Below, one piece after another: positions 26,108-35,330 of a stretch of DNA of 64,000 nt; the stretch's first letter is position 1; each line of letters opens with the position of its first letter. The position numbers were made by a program, and so were the translations under genes. The DNA lies in NCBI RefSeq assembly GCF_000365305.1, contig NZ_CM001841.1, positions 77,313 to 141,312 on the forward strand, in the 5' to 3' direction. The stretch comes from Dickeya dianthicola NCPPB 453 (GTDB lineage: Bacteria > Pseudomonadota > Gammaproteobacteria > Enterobacterales > Enterobacteriaceae). The notes beneath the pieces are model-generated. The model was given only the letters and a program-made list of their open reading frames with translations. It was not told where the DNA came from and did not search any database.

Positions 26108-29100
26108 ATGAAGATGACGACATTAACAGCCCGCATCCGTCAGTCACTGTCTCTCACCGGGGTGGTGGTCGGCGGCGTGCTGTCGGCCTCTGCGCTGGCG
26201 GCGCAGGCCAACCCGGCGCTACAGGCGCTGTTTGAGCAGGCGGATTACTGGCATCAGCGCTCTCACGACGATCTGGCCCGCGACGCGCTGCAGAAAATCT
26301 TGAGGGTGGATGCCGACAATCCGCGCGCGCTTTACCTGATGGCGTTGTACGCCCAAAACAACGGCGACAGCGCCGAAGCGACCAAATGGCGCGAGCGCCT
26401 GAGCAAAGCATCGCCGCAGGACCCGCTGTTGCAGGCGCTGGACAATGCCCGTCAGGCCTCGACCATTCCGCAGGCGCAACTGGCGCTGGCGCGTCAGCAG
26501 GCGCGCAGCGGCAATATCAGCGCCTCGCTGCAAACCTGGCGCAATCTGTTCAGCGGCACTCAACCGCCCGCCGGCATCGCGGCGGAATATTATCTGACGA
26601 TGGCGGGCGACCGTACGCTGCTGCCGCAGGCGATTGATCTCCTGCGCGAGTTTGCGGCGGCGCATCCGCAGGACACCAATGCCGCCGTGGCGCTCGGCAA
26701 GGCGCTGACCTATCAGGAGCCGACCCGCCGCGAAGGGGTACAGATCCTCAGCGGGCTGGCGTCCGGCAGCGCCGATGCCGATCAGGCGATGCGGCAGGCG
26801 CTGCTGTGGCTGGGGCCGAAAGCGGACGACGCGCCGTTTTATCAGCTCTACCAGCAGCGGCACCCGCAGGACACGGCGGTGATGGACCATTACCGCAAGA
26901 ATGTGGGCGGTAGCGAGAAAGACAAAGGCTTTACCGCGCTCAACAGCGGCGATCTGTCCAGCGCGCAAACCGCGTTCAACCAGGTGTTGCAGGCTAACCC
27001 GGAAGACGCGGATGCACTGGCGGGGATGGGGTATGCCGCCCAGCGGCGCGGCGATTTTGCCGCCGCGGCGTCCTATCTGGAGCGCGCGGCCCGGCAAGGC
27101 GGCGAGAACAGCGCGCAGCGCCAGCAGCAGGCGGAAGATGCCCGTTTTTACGCCCAACTGGCGAATGCCCAGCAGGCGATGAAGAGCGGCGATACGGCGC
27201 AGGCGCTGACCCTGAGCGAGCCGCTGGCGCAGGCCGGCGGCGATAAGGGGCTGACGGCGAAGCTGTTCCGGGCCGATGTGCTGCGCCGCGCCAACAACTT
27301 CCCGCAGGCGGAACGGTTGTATCGCGACGTCCTGCAAACCGACGCCGATAATCGCAACGCCAAAGAAGGGCTGTATTACGTGCTGCGCGAGCAAAACCGT
27401 GGCGACGAGGCCAATACCCTGTTTGCGGCTTTGCCGGAAAACGTGCGTCGCAGCATGGCGCCGCGCCCGGTCGCCACCAGCGCGCCGGTGCGCAACGACG
27501 CCAAACAGGCGCTGGCGGCGGGCGACGCCGCCCGTGCCGTCGGCCTGCTGCAACAGGGGGTTCAGCGTTTCCCGAACGATGGTTGGCTGAAGCTTGATCT
27601 GGCGCGGATTTATCAGCAGCAGGGCAATACCGCCGCCGCCACGGCGTTGATGCAGCCGTTGTTCCGCGCCGGCGCCGGCGCGGATGACCTGTACGCCGCG
27701 GCGCTGTTCGCCAGTGAAAATAACGCCTGGCAGCAGGCCAGTACGCTGCTGTCGCGCATTCCGCCGCGCAATCAGAACGAGGAGACTCGGAGCCTGGCGC
27801 GGCGGGTCAATTTCAATTTGCAGATGGCGACCGCCCAGGTGTATCTGTCGCGGGGTGAGAACGCCGCGGCGGCCAACACCCTGCGGGCACTGTCGGTCAC
27901 ACCGCCGGACAACCCGGCTGACGCGGGCAAGCTGGCCCAATCGCTGGCGGCGGCGGGCGATACCGCCGCTGCGGTGGCGCTGGTGCGCAGCAATATGCAG
28001 CGCGGCGTGCAGGGCAACGCCGGCGATTACGCCGCTCAGGTTGGGGTGCTGAATCAGGCCGGGCTGAGCGACGACGCGCAGTCGTGGCTGAACCGTCCGG
28101 AGTTGGTGGCGCGCAGCAGCGCCGCGCAGTTGGATGGGTTGCGTACCGGTTTCGTGGTGCGCGAGGCCGACCGCCTGCGCGAGAACCAGCAGTACGCACA
28201 GGCTTACGACAAGCTGGCCCGTGCGTTGCAGCGCGATCCGAAAAATACCGACCTGATGTTCGCCATGGCCCGGCTATACCAGTCCGGCAAAATGCACAAA
28301 GAGGCGGCGGACGTTTACGACTACCTGTTATTGCATGATAACCCGGCGCAGGAAGCGCGCGTCGGTGCCATTAATGTGGCGCTGGAGCGCAACGACCTGC
28401 AAAAGGCACACGCGCTGTCTACCGGGTTGCAGGGTGAACAAACGCCGGAGCGGTTGCTGCTGCTGGCCCGCATCGCGGACGCCGAAGGCAACCGCGATCA
28501 GGCGTTGTCCTACTTGAGAACCGCCCGCTCGAAAGCGGTGGGGCTGGAGGGCGCGGCGCCAGGCAAAACGCCTGCGATCGGCGGGCTGGCGATGACGGAC
28601 AACCCGTTTATCACGCGTTCGACCCCGGCTGCTACCCGTGTCGCCAGCAGTCCCTCTACCTACGGCAGCGTGATGCCGTGGCAGCAGGGTAGCGTCGCCG
28701 CCGCTGGCGACACCGCGGTGGTGGCCGGAGTCACCCCCCAACAACGACAGGCTGCTACGCTGACCCAGATTAACGGCATGATGGACGATCTGGAGCGGGA
28801 TACCGTCGGCTGGGTGCAGACCGGGGTGCAGATTCGCAGCCGTGATGGTGAGTCGGGCCTTAGCCGGTTGACGGAAGCCAAAGCGCCGTTGACCTGGTCG
28901 AGCGGATCGTTTGGCGATGCGCGCATCAATTTTAGCGTTACGCCGATCACCATGAATGCCGGAGCGGCCGACGCTACAACCAGCCGACGTTTCGGTACCG
29001 GTGCGCTGTCCCAGTCGATTACCGCAGCGGTTCAGACACTGCAAAACGAGCGTGCGAATGGCGCCAACGTGCCTAACCTCAGTTTTAATGATTTGAACCC

Positions 29101-30055
29101 ACTCACCACCGCCGGGCTAACAAATCTGCAAAATATGCAAGGCATGCTGCAGAATTCGACTCGTAAGCCAAATATCGATCTGGTGAATGTTGATTCACCC
29201 GGCGGGCAGCGTGCGTCCGGGGCGGAACTGAACCTGGCGTTGATCGGTAAGAATTATAAAGTTGACTTCGGTAGTACGCCGTTGGGCCAGGAGTTGAATA
29301 CACTGGTAGGTGGGGTGCAGTGGTCGCCCAAACTGACCGACTTCCTGACACTGGTAGTGACCGGCGAGCGTCGTGCGGTAACGGATAGTCTGTTGTCGTA
29401 TGTCGGCGCTAAAGATGCCTTGACCGGCAAACGCTGGGGGCAGGTCACCAAGAACGGCGGTAACGTACTGCTGAGCTATGACAACGGCGATGTCGGTTTC
29501 TATGGCGGCGGCGGCGCTTACAGCTATCTCGGCGAAAATGTGAAGAACAATACCAGCGTGATGGCGAATGCCGGCGCTTATATCCGGCCGTTCCATGACC
29601 GTGATCGCGAACTGAAAACCGGCGTGAGCCTGAGCTGGATGAATTTCTCCAAAAACCTCGGGTATTACAGCTATGGTCAGGGGGGGTATTTCAGCCCGCA
29701 GGACTATGTGTCGGTGTCGCTGCCGGTGGAGTGGAGCCAGAAATATGATGACCTGAGCGTTAAAGCGGGCGTAGCGGTCGGTTTCCAATCTTATTCACGC
29801 GATCGCAGCGCCTATTTTCCCAATAATCCCGACTGGCAGACGTTGCTGGAGTCTGCCGAATCGGTCGGGTTAGCCAAAGAGTCTCACTATGCCGGCGAGA
29901 GTAAGAGCGGCATTGGCTATAACGCGCATGTCGGCGCGGACTATCGCGTAACTAAAGATGTGACCGTCGGCGGACAGATGAGCTACGACACCTTTGGCAA
30001 CTATAACGAAACCACGGCCCAGCTCTATTTCCGCTATGGGCTCGGAGGCAAATAA
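26108..30055 (+). CDS. bcsC: Cellulose secretion protein BcsC (TPR scaffold and outer-membrane porin)
   Basis: This 1315-residue protein exports the glucan. Residues 1-33 are a signal peptide ending ALA. Some 15-19 TPR repeats follow up to about residue 850, for example NPEDADALAGMGYAAQRRGD and DADNPRALYLMALYAQNNGD. The last 350 residues form the outer-membrane beta-barrel (BCSC_C), with NFSVTPITMNAG at its start, GVQWSPKLTDFLTLVVTGER inside, and a terminal LYFRYGLGGK. A Thr/Ala-rich linker lies at about 820-900. Length is slightly more than E. coli BcsC (1157). It begins 12 bases after bcsB and is followed directly by bcsD. Confidence 0.95.
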   Translation: MKMTTLTARIRQSLSLTGVVVGGVLSASALAAQANPALQALFEQADYWHQRSHDDLARDALQKILRVDADNPRALYLMALYAQNNGDSAEATKWRERLSKASPQDPLLQALDNARQASTIPQAQLALARQQARSGNISASLQTWRNLFSGTQPPAGIAAEYYLTMAGDRTLLPQAIDLLREFAAAHPQDTNAAVALGKALTYQEPTRREGVQILSGLASGSADADQAMRQALLWLGPKADDAPFYQLYQQRHPQDTAVMDHYRKNVGGSEKDKGFTALNSGDLSSAQTAFNQVLQANPEDADALAGMGYAAQRRGDFAAAASYLERAARQGGENSAQRQQQAEDARFYAQLANAQQAMKSGDTAQALTLSEPLAQAGGDKGLTAKLFRADVLRRANNFPQAERLYRDVLQTDADNRNAKEGLYYVLREQNRGDEANTLFAALPENVRRSMAPRPVATSAPVRNDAKQALAAGDAARAVGLLQQGVQRFPNDGWLKLDLARIYQQQGNTAAATALMQPLFRAGAGADDLYAAALFASENNAWQQASTLLSRIPPRNQNEETRSLARRVNFNLQMATAQVYLSRGENAAAANTLRALSVTPPDNPADAGKLAQSLAAAGDTAAAVALVRSNMQRGVQGNAGDYAAQVGVLNQAGLSDDAQSWLNRPELVARSSAAQLDGLRTGFVVREADRLRENQQYAQAYDKLARALQRDPKNTDLMFAMARLYQSGKMHKEAADVYDYLLLHDNPAQEARVGAINVALERNDLQKAHALSTGLQGEQTPERLLLLARIADAEGNRDQALSYLRTARSKAVGLEGAAPGKTPAIGGLAMTDNPFITRSTPAATRVASSPSTYGSVMPWQQGSVAAAGDTAVVAGVTPQQRQAATLTQINGMMDDLERDTVGWVQTGVQIRSRDGESGLSRLTEAKAPLTWSSGSFGDARINFSVTPITMNAGAADATTSRRFGTGALSQSITAAVQTLQNERANGANVPNLSFNDLNPLTTAGLTNLQNMQGMLQNSTRKPNIDLVNVDSPGGQRASGAELNLALIGKNYKVDFGSTPLGQELNTLVGGVQWSPKLTDFLTLVVTGERRAVTDSLLSYVGAKDALTGKRWGQVTKNGGNVLLSYDNGDVGFYGGGGAYSYLGENVKNNTSVMANAGAYIRPFHDRDRELKTGVSLSWMNFSKNLGYYSYGQGGYFSPQDYVSVSLPVEWSQKYDDLSVKAGVAVGFQSYSRDRSAYFPNNPDWQTLLESAESVGLAKESHYAGESKSGIGYNAHVGADYRVTKDVTVGGQMSYDTFGNYNETTAQLYFRYGLGGK

Positions 30056-30057
30056 GC

Positions 30058-30525
30058 ATGAGTGACATGCAACAACATGCACTACACTATTATCGCCAGC
30101 AGCAATTGCCGTCCGGCTGGGCGGATCTGTTCGGCGTTATCGTCAACGGGATGATGGATAACGCCGGCGAGCAGGAAGGGCTGGCGTTTTTGCGTCACAT
30201 GGGCGGGCAACTGGCAGAACGCTACCCGCTGCCGGCGGCGGTCACCGTGGTGGATCTGGAACGGGAGATCAATCGGGTGCTGTCGCTGTTCCACTGGGGA
30301 TGCGTGGACCTGCGCCCGTATGAAAATCGGCTGGAGATTTATCATCTGGCGCTGCCCGTTTCCGTGAACACGTCGGGCAGCGTCAGGTGGCGCATGGCGA
30401 TGGCGGCGGTGTTGCAGGGGCTCTACGGCCGCTGGCTGCGCGAGCAGGGCGGCGCCGAGTTTGTGCCGCTGTCCTGCGAAGAAACCGACAGCGAGTCGAC
30501 CCTGCTGTTCCGTTACCAGCACTGA
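30058..30525 (+). CDS. bcsD: Cellulose synthase subunit BcsD
   Basis: This 155-residue periplasmic protein forms, in Komagataeibacter, octameric rings that bundle nascent glucan chains and raise crystallinity. The match is along the whole length, including LPSGWADLFGVIVNGMMDN, GLAFLRHMGGQLAERYPLP and DLEREINRVLSLFHWGCVDL. BcsD is absent from E. coli K-12 and defines a type I bcs operon. It begins two bases after the bcsC stop. There is no signal peptide, as in other BcsD proteins. Confidence 0.92.
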   Translation: MSDMQQHALHYYRQQQLPSGWADLFGVIVNGMMDNAGEQEGLAFLRHMGGQLAERYPLPAAVTVVDLEREINRVLSLFHWGCVDLRPYENRLEIYHLALPVSVNTSGSVRWRMAMAAVLQGLYGRWLREQGGAEFVPLSCEETDSESTLLFRYQH

Positions 30526-30537
30526 ACCGGAGACATA

Positions 30538-31536
30538 ATGGTAAAGCCAATGTGGCGTTGTTGGGCGTTGATGCTGATGGTGATGTTCAGTGCGTCGGCT
30601 ACGGCGGCAAGCGGTTGGGAAACCTATAAAAGCCGCTTCATGACCACGGACGGGCGCATTCAAGATACCGGCAATAAGAATGTCAGCCATACCGAAGGGC
30701 AGGGGTTCGCCATGTTGATGGCGGTGCATTACGGTGACCGTATCGCGTTCGACAGCCTGTGGAACTGGACGCAAAGCCACTTGCAGAACACGGCCAGCGG
30801 CCTGTTCTACTGGCGTTACGATCCGTCGGCGGCCAATCCGGTGGTGGATAAGAACAATGCCTCGGATGGCGACGTGCTGATTGCCTGGGCGTTGTTAAAA
30901 GCGGGCAATAAGTGGCAGGACAACCGTTACCTGCAAGCGTCGGACAGCATCCAGAAAGCGGTCATCGCCAATAATATCATTCAGTTTGCGGGCCGTACCG
31001 TGATGTTGCCCGGCGCCTATGGTTTCAACAAGAACAGCTATGTTGTCCTTAACCCGTCCTATTTTCTGTTCCCGGCCTGGCGCGACTTTGCTAACCGCAG
31101 CCATCTTCAGGTGTGGCGGCAACTGATTGACGACAGCTTGTCGCTGGTTGGGGAAATGCGTTTCGGTCAGGTCGGGTTGCCGACGGACTGGGTGGCGCTG
31201 AACGCGGATGGATCGATGGCGCCGGCGGCAGCCTGGCCGTCGCGTTTCAGTTACGACGCCATTCGTATTCCACTGTACTTGTACTGGTATGACGCCAAAA
31301 CCACGGCGCTGGTGCCGTTCCAGCTGTACTGGCGTAATTACCCTCGCCTGACGACACCGGCCTGGATTGATGTGCTGAGCGGCAACACCGCGACTTACCC
31401 TATGCAGGGCGGTTTACTGGCGGTGCGCGATTTGACGATGGGCAACCTCGACGGGCTCAGCGATCAACCCGGCGCAGCGGAAGATTACTACTCGTCCAGC
31501 CTACGTCTGCTGGTGATGCTGGCGCGGAGTAAATAA
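30538..31536 (+). CDS. bcsZ: Periplasmic endo-1,4-glucanase BcsZ (GH8)
   Basis: This 332-residue secreted cellulase trims or clears glucan in the periplasm and is needed for normal cellulose export. Residues 1-23 are a signal peptide ending ATA. The GH8 signature [20 protein letters not shown] includes the catalytic acid Glu53 (E55 in E. coli BcsZ). [21 protein letters not shown] and [15 protein letters not shown] are further family blocks. It is the last gene of the bcs operon. No bcsE, bcsF or bcsG is next to it. Confidence 0.95.
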   Translation: MVKPMWRCWALMLMVMFSASATAASGWETYKSRFMTTDGRIQDTGNKNVSHTEGQGFAMLMAVHYGDRIAFDSLWNWTQSHLQNTASGLFYWRYDPSAANPVVDKNNASDGDVLIAWALLKAGNKWQDNRYLQASDSIQKAVIANNIIQFAGRTVMLPGAYGFNKNSYVVLNPSYFLFPAWRDFANRSHLQVWRQLIDDSLSLVGEMRFGQVGLPTDWVALNADGSMAPAAAWPSRFSYDAIRIPLYLYWYDAKTTALVPFQLYWRNYPRLTTPAWIDVLSGNTATYPMQGGLLAVRDLTMGNLDGLSDQPGAAEDYYSSSLRLLVMLARSK

Positions 31537-31936
31537 CCGAATTCTTGCGATACACATGGCGAGGACGGTCTCCTTGCCATTTCCCCCACTTTTACCCCTC
31601 TGCATATAGCGTTTTTCACGCTTTGTTAACCTGGTTGTTACTCGTGATCCCATTCACAAAAAATTCTTATGAATCAGCGCAAGATAGTGTGGTGGCGCGG
31701 TTTGCCGCGAGGTTGAGACGGCGTTAGCCATGCGTGATGTTATCGATAAATTAATGCAATGTTTTTGGGAGAAATCTGTTGAAGCGATTCAGCTCTTGTT
31801 TTTAACCGGATATTCACAAACTAAAGTTATAAAAGTATTCAGCCTGTTATCAGGGTGTTATTTTCCGGCGCAAGCACAGGCGGCAACTTTTCGTTCTTTG
31901 TCCCCCGTGTGTTTTCCCATCAAAGGACGTCACACT
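31537..31936. other. Gene-free region between bcsZ and dctA
   Basis: Four hundred bases hold the end of the bcs transcript and the dctA promoter. A hairpin at 31557-31580 (ATGGC/GCCAT with AGGA/TCCT inside) could end the bcs transcript, but it has only a short T-run. The frame extending dctA upstream to 31730 has no ribosome site or conservation. Nothing else is recognised. Confidence 0.5.
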
Positions 31937-33223
31937 ATGAAAAAATCAATATTCAAAAGTCTCTACTTTCAGGTGCTTGTAGCTATTACCATCGGGATAT
32001 CGCTGGGTCACTTCTACCCAGGACTGGGGCAGCAGATGCAGCCTCTGGGCGACGGATTCGTGAAATTAATCAAAATGGTGATCGCACCGGTGATCTTTTG
32101 TACCGTCGTCACCGGGATCGCCGGGATGGAGAGCATGAAAGCCGTCGGGCGTACCGGTGCTATCGCGCTGCTCTATTTTGAGGTAGTCAGTACGCTGGCG
32201 TTGATTATCGGCTTGGTGGTGGTGAACGTGTTGCAGCCCGGCGCGGGCATGAACGTGGATCCGGCGTCGCTGAACGTGGCCGCGGTGGCGAATTACGCCA
32301 CTGAAGCAGGCAAGCAGGGCGTGGTGCCGTTCCTGATGGACGTGATCCCTTCTAGTGTGATTGGCGCTTTTGCCAGCGGCAATATCCTGCAGGTGTTGCT
32401 GTTTGCGGTGATGTTCGGTTTCGCCCTGCATCGTCTGGGTGAAAAAGGCGTGCTGATTTTCGACGTGATCGAAAGCTTCTCGAATGTCATTTTCGGCATC
32501 ATCAACATGATCATGCGTTTGGCGCCGATAGGGGCATTCGGCGCGATGGCTTTCACCATCGGTAAGTATGGCGTGGGCACGCTGGTGCAGTTGGGGCAGT
32601 TGATTATCTGCTTCTACATCACCTGTATTCTGTTTGTGGTGCTGGTGCTGGGGTCTATCGCCAGAGCCACCGGTTTCAGCATCTTCAAGTTCATTCGCTA
32701 CATTCGTGAAGAACTGCTGATCGTACTGGGGACCTCGTCTTCCGAGTCCGCGTTGCCGCGTATGCTGGAGAAGATGGAAAAACTGGGTTGTAAAAAATCG
32801 GTGGTGGGTCTGGTGATCCCGACCGGTTACTCTTTCAACCTGGACGGCACCTCGATTTACCTGACGATGGCGGCGGTGTTTATCGCCCAGGCGACCAACA
32901 GCCACATGGACATCTGGCACCAGATAACCCTGCTGGTGGTGCTGCTGCTGTCCTCCAAAGGGGCGGCGGGCGTGACCGGCAGCGGCTTTATCGTGCTGGC
33001 AGCCACCATCTCCGCGGTAGGGCATCTGCCGCTTGCTGGTCTGGCGCTGATTCTGGGCATCGACCGCTTCATGTCCGAAGCCCGCGCGCTGACTAACCTG
33101 GTTGGCAACGGCGTGGCGACCGTCGTCGTAGCCAAGTGGTGTAAACAGCTGGATTCCAAACAAATGGACAACGTGCTGTCCGGCCGTGATAACGGCCCGG
33201 CGACGGAATCCCGACCGTCCTGA
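31937..33223 (+). CDS. dctA: Aerobic C4-dicarboxylate:proton symporter DctA
   Basis: This 428-residue inner-membrane symporter of the DAACS (glutamate/aspartate) family imports succinate, fumarate and malate under aerobic conditions. ATG 31937 follows AAAGGA and gives exactly the E. coli length. Family motifs: [19 protein letters not shown] (serine-rich hairpin 1), [19 protein letters not shown] (substrate and Na+/H+ loop) and the late [20 protein letters not shown]. In E. coli DctA also acts as a co-sensor with DcuS and is activated by DcuR; dcuSR lies at 8068-10416. The position next to bcs and yhjJ is as in E. coli. Confidence 0.97.
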   Translation: MKKSIFKSLYFQVLVAITIGISLGHFYPGLGQQMQPLGDGFVKLIKMVIAPVIFCTVVTGIAGMESMKAVGRTGAIALLYFEVVSTLALIIGLVVVNVLQPGAGMNVDPASLNVAAVANYATEAGKQGVVPFLMDVIPSSVIGAFASGNILQVLLFAVMFGFALHRLGEKGVLIFDVIESFSNVIFGIINMIMRLAPIGAFGAMAFTIGKYGVGTLVQLGQLIICFYITCILFVVLVLGSIARATGFSIFKFIRYIREELLIVLGTSSSESALPRMLEKMEKLGCKKSVVGLVIPTGYSFNLDGTSIYLTMAAVFIAQATNSHMDIWHQITLLVVLLLSSKGAAGVTGSGFIVLAATISAVGHLPLAGLALILGIDRFMSEARALTNLVGNGVATVVVAKWCKQLDSKQMDNVLSGRDNGPATESRPS

Positions 33224-33251
33224 TAGTTCGATACGGATTCCTTCCTGCCAG

Positions 33252-33285
33252 TTACCCACAGTTCGCGTCGCGGACTGTGGGTAAT
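33252..33285 (+). terminator. Terminator of dctA
   Basis: TTACCCACAGT and ACTGTGGGTAA form a perfect 11-bp stem; the T-tract after it is poor (TTCTTAT). Confidence 0.7.
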
Positions 33286-33417
33286 TCTTATCCATTCTGT
33301 GCTAGATTTAGACGCCTTTCACTTTTTTATTCTTTATTTCACGTTGCTGAGTGACATAGACGAAAGCACGCTGTCTAACGGGATGGTACACTTCGCTTCT
33401 CTTTTTAGTGAGGCGAC

Positions 33418-33575
33418 TATACCCGTCTACTTCATGTTGCAGGTGCGTTGGCTGCCTTCACTCACCCGGTTGCCGCGTTACAAAGCTTGTATGAGCTTTG
33501 CCCTTGAAGGGCCAGCGCTTTGCGTTGTTCAAAACGTGAGCGTTTTGCCCCGCAGCTCGAATCATTCGGGGTATA
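33418..33575 (+). repeat. ERIC-type element, enlarged variant
   Basis: The ends are ERIC-like (TATACCCGTCTACTTCATG and CTCGAATCATTCGGGGTATA), but the core is replaced by GC-rich sequence with GCGTTGTTCAAAACGTGAGC, which is related to the palindrome of the copy at 272-360. It is 158 bp long. Confidence 0.7.
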
Positions 33576-33654
33576 ACCCGTAAGGCGGCAGAATGATGTC
33601 GCCCGAATTCACAAAAACATACTGTATTGGTTAGTGATTAACGTAGGGGTTCAC

Positions 33655-35112
33655 ATGCAGGGCACCAAATTTGGCCTTTTTGTTGGTGGAGTGTTGCTGG
33701 CGGCCGCCGTCGGCAACGTGCAGGCTGAAGCACTACAACCCGATCCTGCCTGGCAACAGGGCAAGCTGGATAACGGCTTTAGCTGGCAGCTTCTTGCAAC
33801 ACCTCAGCGTCCTAGCGACCGGATTGAACTACGGCTGATGATTAATACCGGTTCACTGACGGAAAATGCGCAACAGACGGGGTTTTCTCATTTTATTTCG
33901 CGCCTGGCGTTGTTGCCGCGCGACACCTTTTCCGCCGGGCAGTTGCCATCGTTGTGGCAGCAGTCTGAGAGCGAAACCCGGCCGTTGCCTCCGGCTACCA
34001 CGTCGTATGACTTTACCTCTTACAATCTGAGCCTGCCTAATAACCGGCCTGACCTGCTGAAAGATGCGCTGAGCTGGCTGGCGGATACCGCAGGCCAGTT
34101 GCAGATTAATGATAAACGCATCGCGTCGGCGACGAAGATGATTGACCCGGTGGCGACCGCACCCACCAATCCGCAAGACCCGAGCTGGCGTTACCGTCTG
34201 AAAGGGTCGTCGCTGTTGTCGTATGCGCCGGGGCAACCGCTTAAGGCGTCGGTGAATGCCGAACAACTGAGCAAATACTACAAAACCTGGTACACCCCGG
34301 ACGCCATGACGCTCTATGTGGTGGGGAACGTTGATAGTCGCGCCATCGGCGAGCAGATCGACAGAGTGTTCTCGCCGTTGCAGGGCAAGCGGGTGGCGCC
34401 TTCTCCGTTGCCGACGCTGTCCGCGATGCCGTCGGCGCCGATCAGCCTGATGGACAGCAGCGTGAAGCAGGATATCCTGTCGCTGGTGTGGGACATGCCG
34501 TGGCAGCCCATCCGTGATTCTCAGGCGCTGGCCCGCTACTGGCATAGCGATTTGGCGCGCGAGGCGCTGTTCTGGCATATGCAGCAGGTGCTGACCAAAA
34601 GCCCGCTGAAAGACACCAATGTGCGTTTTGACTGCAATGTGGTGTATGGCCGCGCCCAGTGCGCCATCCATCTGGACAACGTCACCAGCGAATCGGCGCA
34701 GGCCGGCGTCACGTTCCTGAGCAAAGAGCTGTTGGCGTTGCGGGACAAGGGGCTGTCTCAGGCGGAGTTCGATACGCTGATGGCGCGCAAGACGGAAGAA
34801 CTGAGCAAGCTGTTCGCCACGTATGCCCGCGCCAGTACCGATATTTTGATGGATCAACGCCTGCGTTCGCAGAAAAACGGGGTGGTGGACATTGCGCCGG
34901 AGCAGTATCAGAAGCTGCGCCAGAACTACCTGTCGTCGGTCACGCTGGAGATGCTGAATCAGGAACTGCATCAGCAGTTGTCTCAGGAAGCGACGCTGGT
35001 GATGTTGCAGCCGCAGGGCGAACCGGAAGCCAACATGAAGGCGCTGCGGGAAACCTACATGAGCATCATGCAGCCCGATAATAACGCCGCGTCTGTGGCA
35101 CCGGCACAATAG
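33655..35112 (+). CDS. yhjJ: YhjJ, inactive-looking M16-family periplasmic protein
   Basis: This 485-residue secreted protein of the pitrilysin/insulinase (M16) fold has a signal peptide at residues 1-24 (AAAVGNVQA). ATG 33655 is placed by homology (MQGTKFGLFVGGVLL); GTAGGGG lies upstream. The M16 layout is clear (LDNGFSWQLL, then RIELRLMINTGSLTE), but the zinc motif HxxEH reads SHFISRLAL, so both metal-binding and catalytic residues are missing; E. coli YhjJ has lost it too. It is probably a chaperone-like or binding relative, function unknown. It lies between dctA and kdgK as in E. coli, apart from the island inserted downstream. Confidence 0.9.
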   Translation: MQGTKFGLFVGGVLLAAAVGNVQAEALQPDPAWQQGKLDNGFSWQLLATPQRPSDRIELRLMINTGSLTENAQQTGFSHFISRLALLPRDTFSAGQLPSLWQQSESETRPLPPATTSYDFTSYNLSLPNNRPDLLKDALSWLADTAGQLQINDKRIASATKMIDPVATAPTNPQDPSWRYRLKGSSLLSYAPGQPLKASVNAEQLSKYYKTWYTPDAMTLYVVGNVDSRAIGEQIDRVFSPLQGKRVAPSPLPTLSAMPSAPISLMDSSVKQDILSLVWDMPWQPIRDSQALARYWHSDLAREALFWHMQQVLTKSPLKDTNVRFDCNVVYGRAQCAIHLDNVTSESAQAGVTFLSKELLALRDKGLSQAEFDTLMARKTEELSKLFATYARASTDILMDQRLRSQKNGVVDIAPEQYQKLRQNYLSSVTLEMLNQELHQQLSQEATLVMLQPQGEPEANMKALRETYMSIMQPDNNAASVAPAQ

Positions 35113-35117
35113 ATAGA

Positions 35118-35325
35118 CTAGGAGTGTCCCTTAATTTGACAACCGCGTTAAAGTAACCGGATAGCACCCAGTTTACTCATACTTGGGTAGTTTCTGGCTG
35201 TGTTTTCCGAGCGGGTTTGCAATACGGCGATGTTCCTTCAGCCGGGCAAAATAGCGTTCAACGACATTACGCTTTTTGTACCACCGGATATCAAGTTTCC
35301 GGTGGCTATCCGTTCTGACAGATTA
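35118..35325 (-). mobile_element. IS5-family transposase, 3' remnant
   Basis: The minus-strand frame 35173-35322 encodes about 50 residues, including RTDSHRKLDIRWYKKRNVVE and RYFARLKEHRRIA, then a short altered tail and a stop. RNVVERxFxRLKxxRRIA is the third catalytic region (the final Glu of DDE) of IS5-type transposases. The N-terminal two thirds of the transposase is missing, and no intact inverted repeats are visible. The outer boundaries are estimates. It borders the 3' end of rhuM directly, which suggests IS-mediated arrival or rearrangement. Confidence 0.7.
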
Positions 35326-35330
35326 AACGG

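Larger units (their letters stand above)
33224..33654. other. Gene-free region between dctA and yhjJ
   Basis: This region holds the dctA terminator (33252-33285), an enlarged ERIC element (33418-33575) and the start region of yhjJ. I see no gene. Confidence 0.6.
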
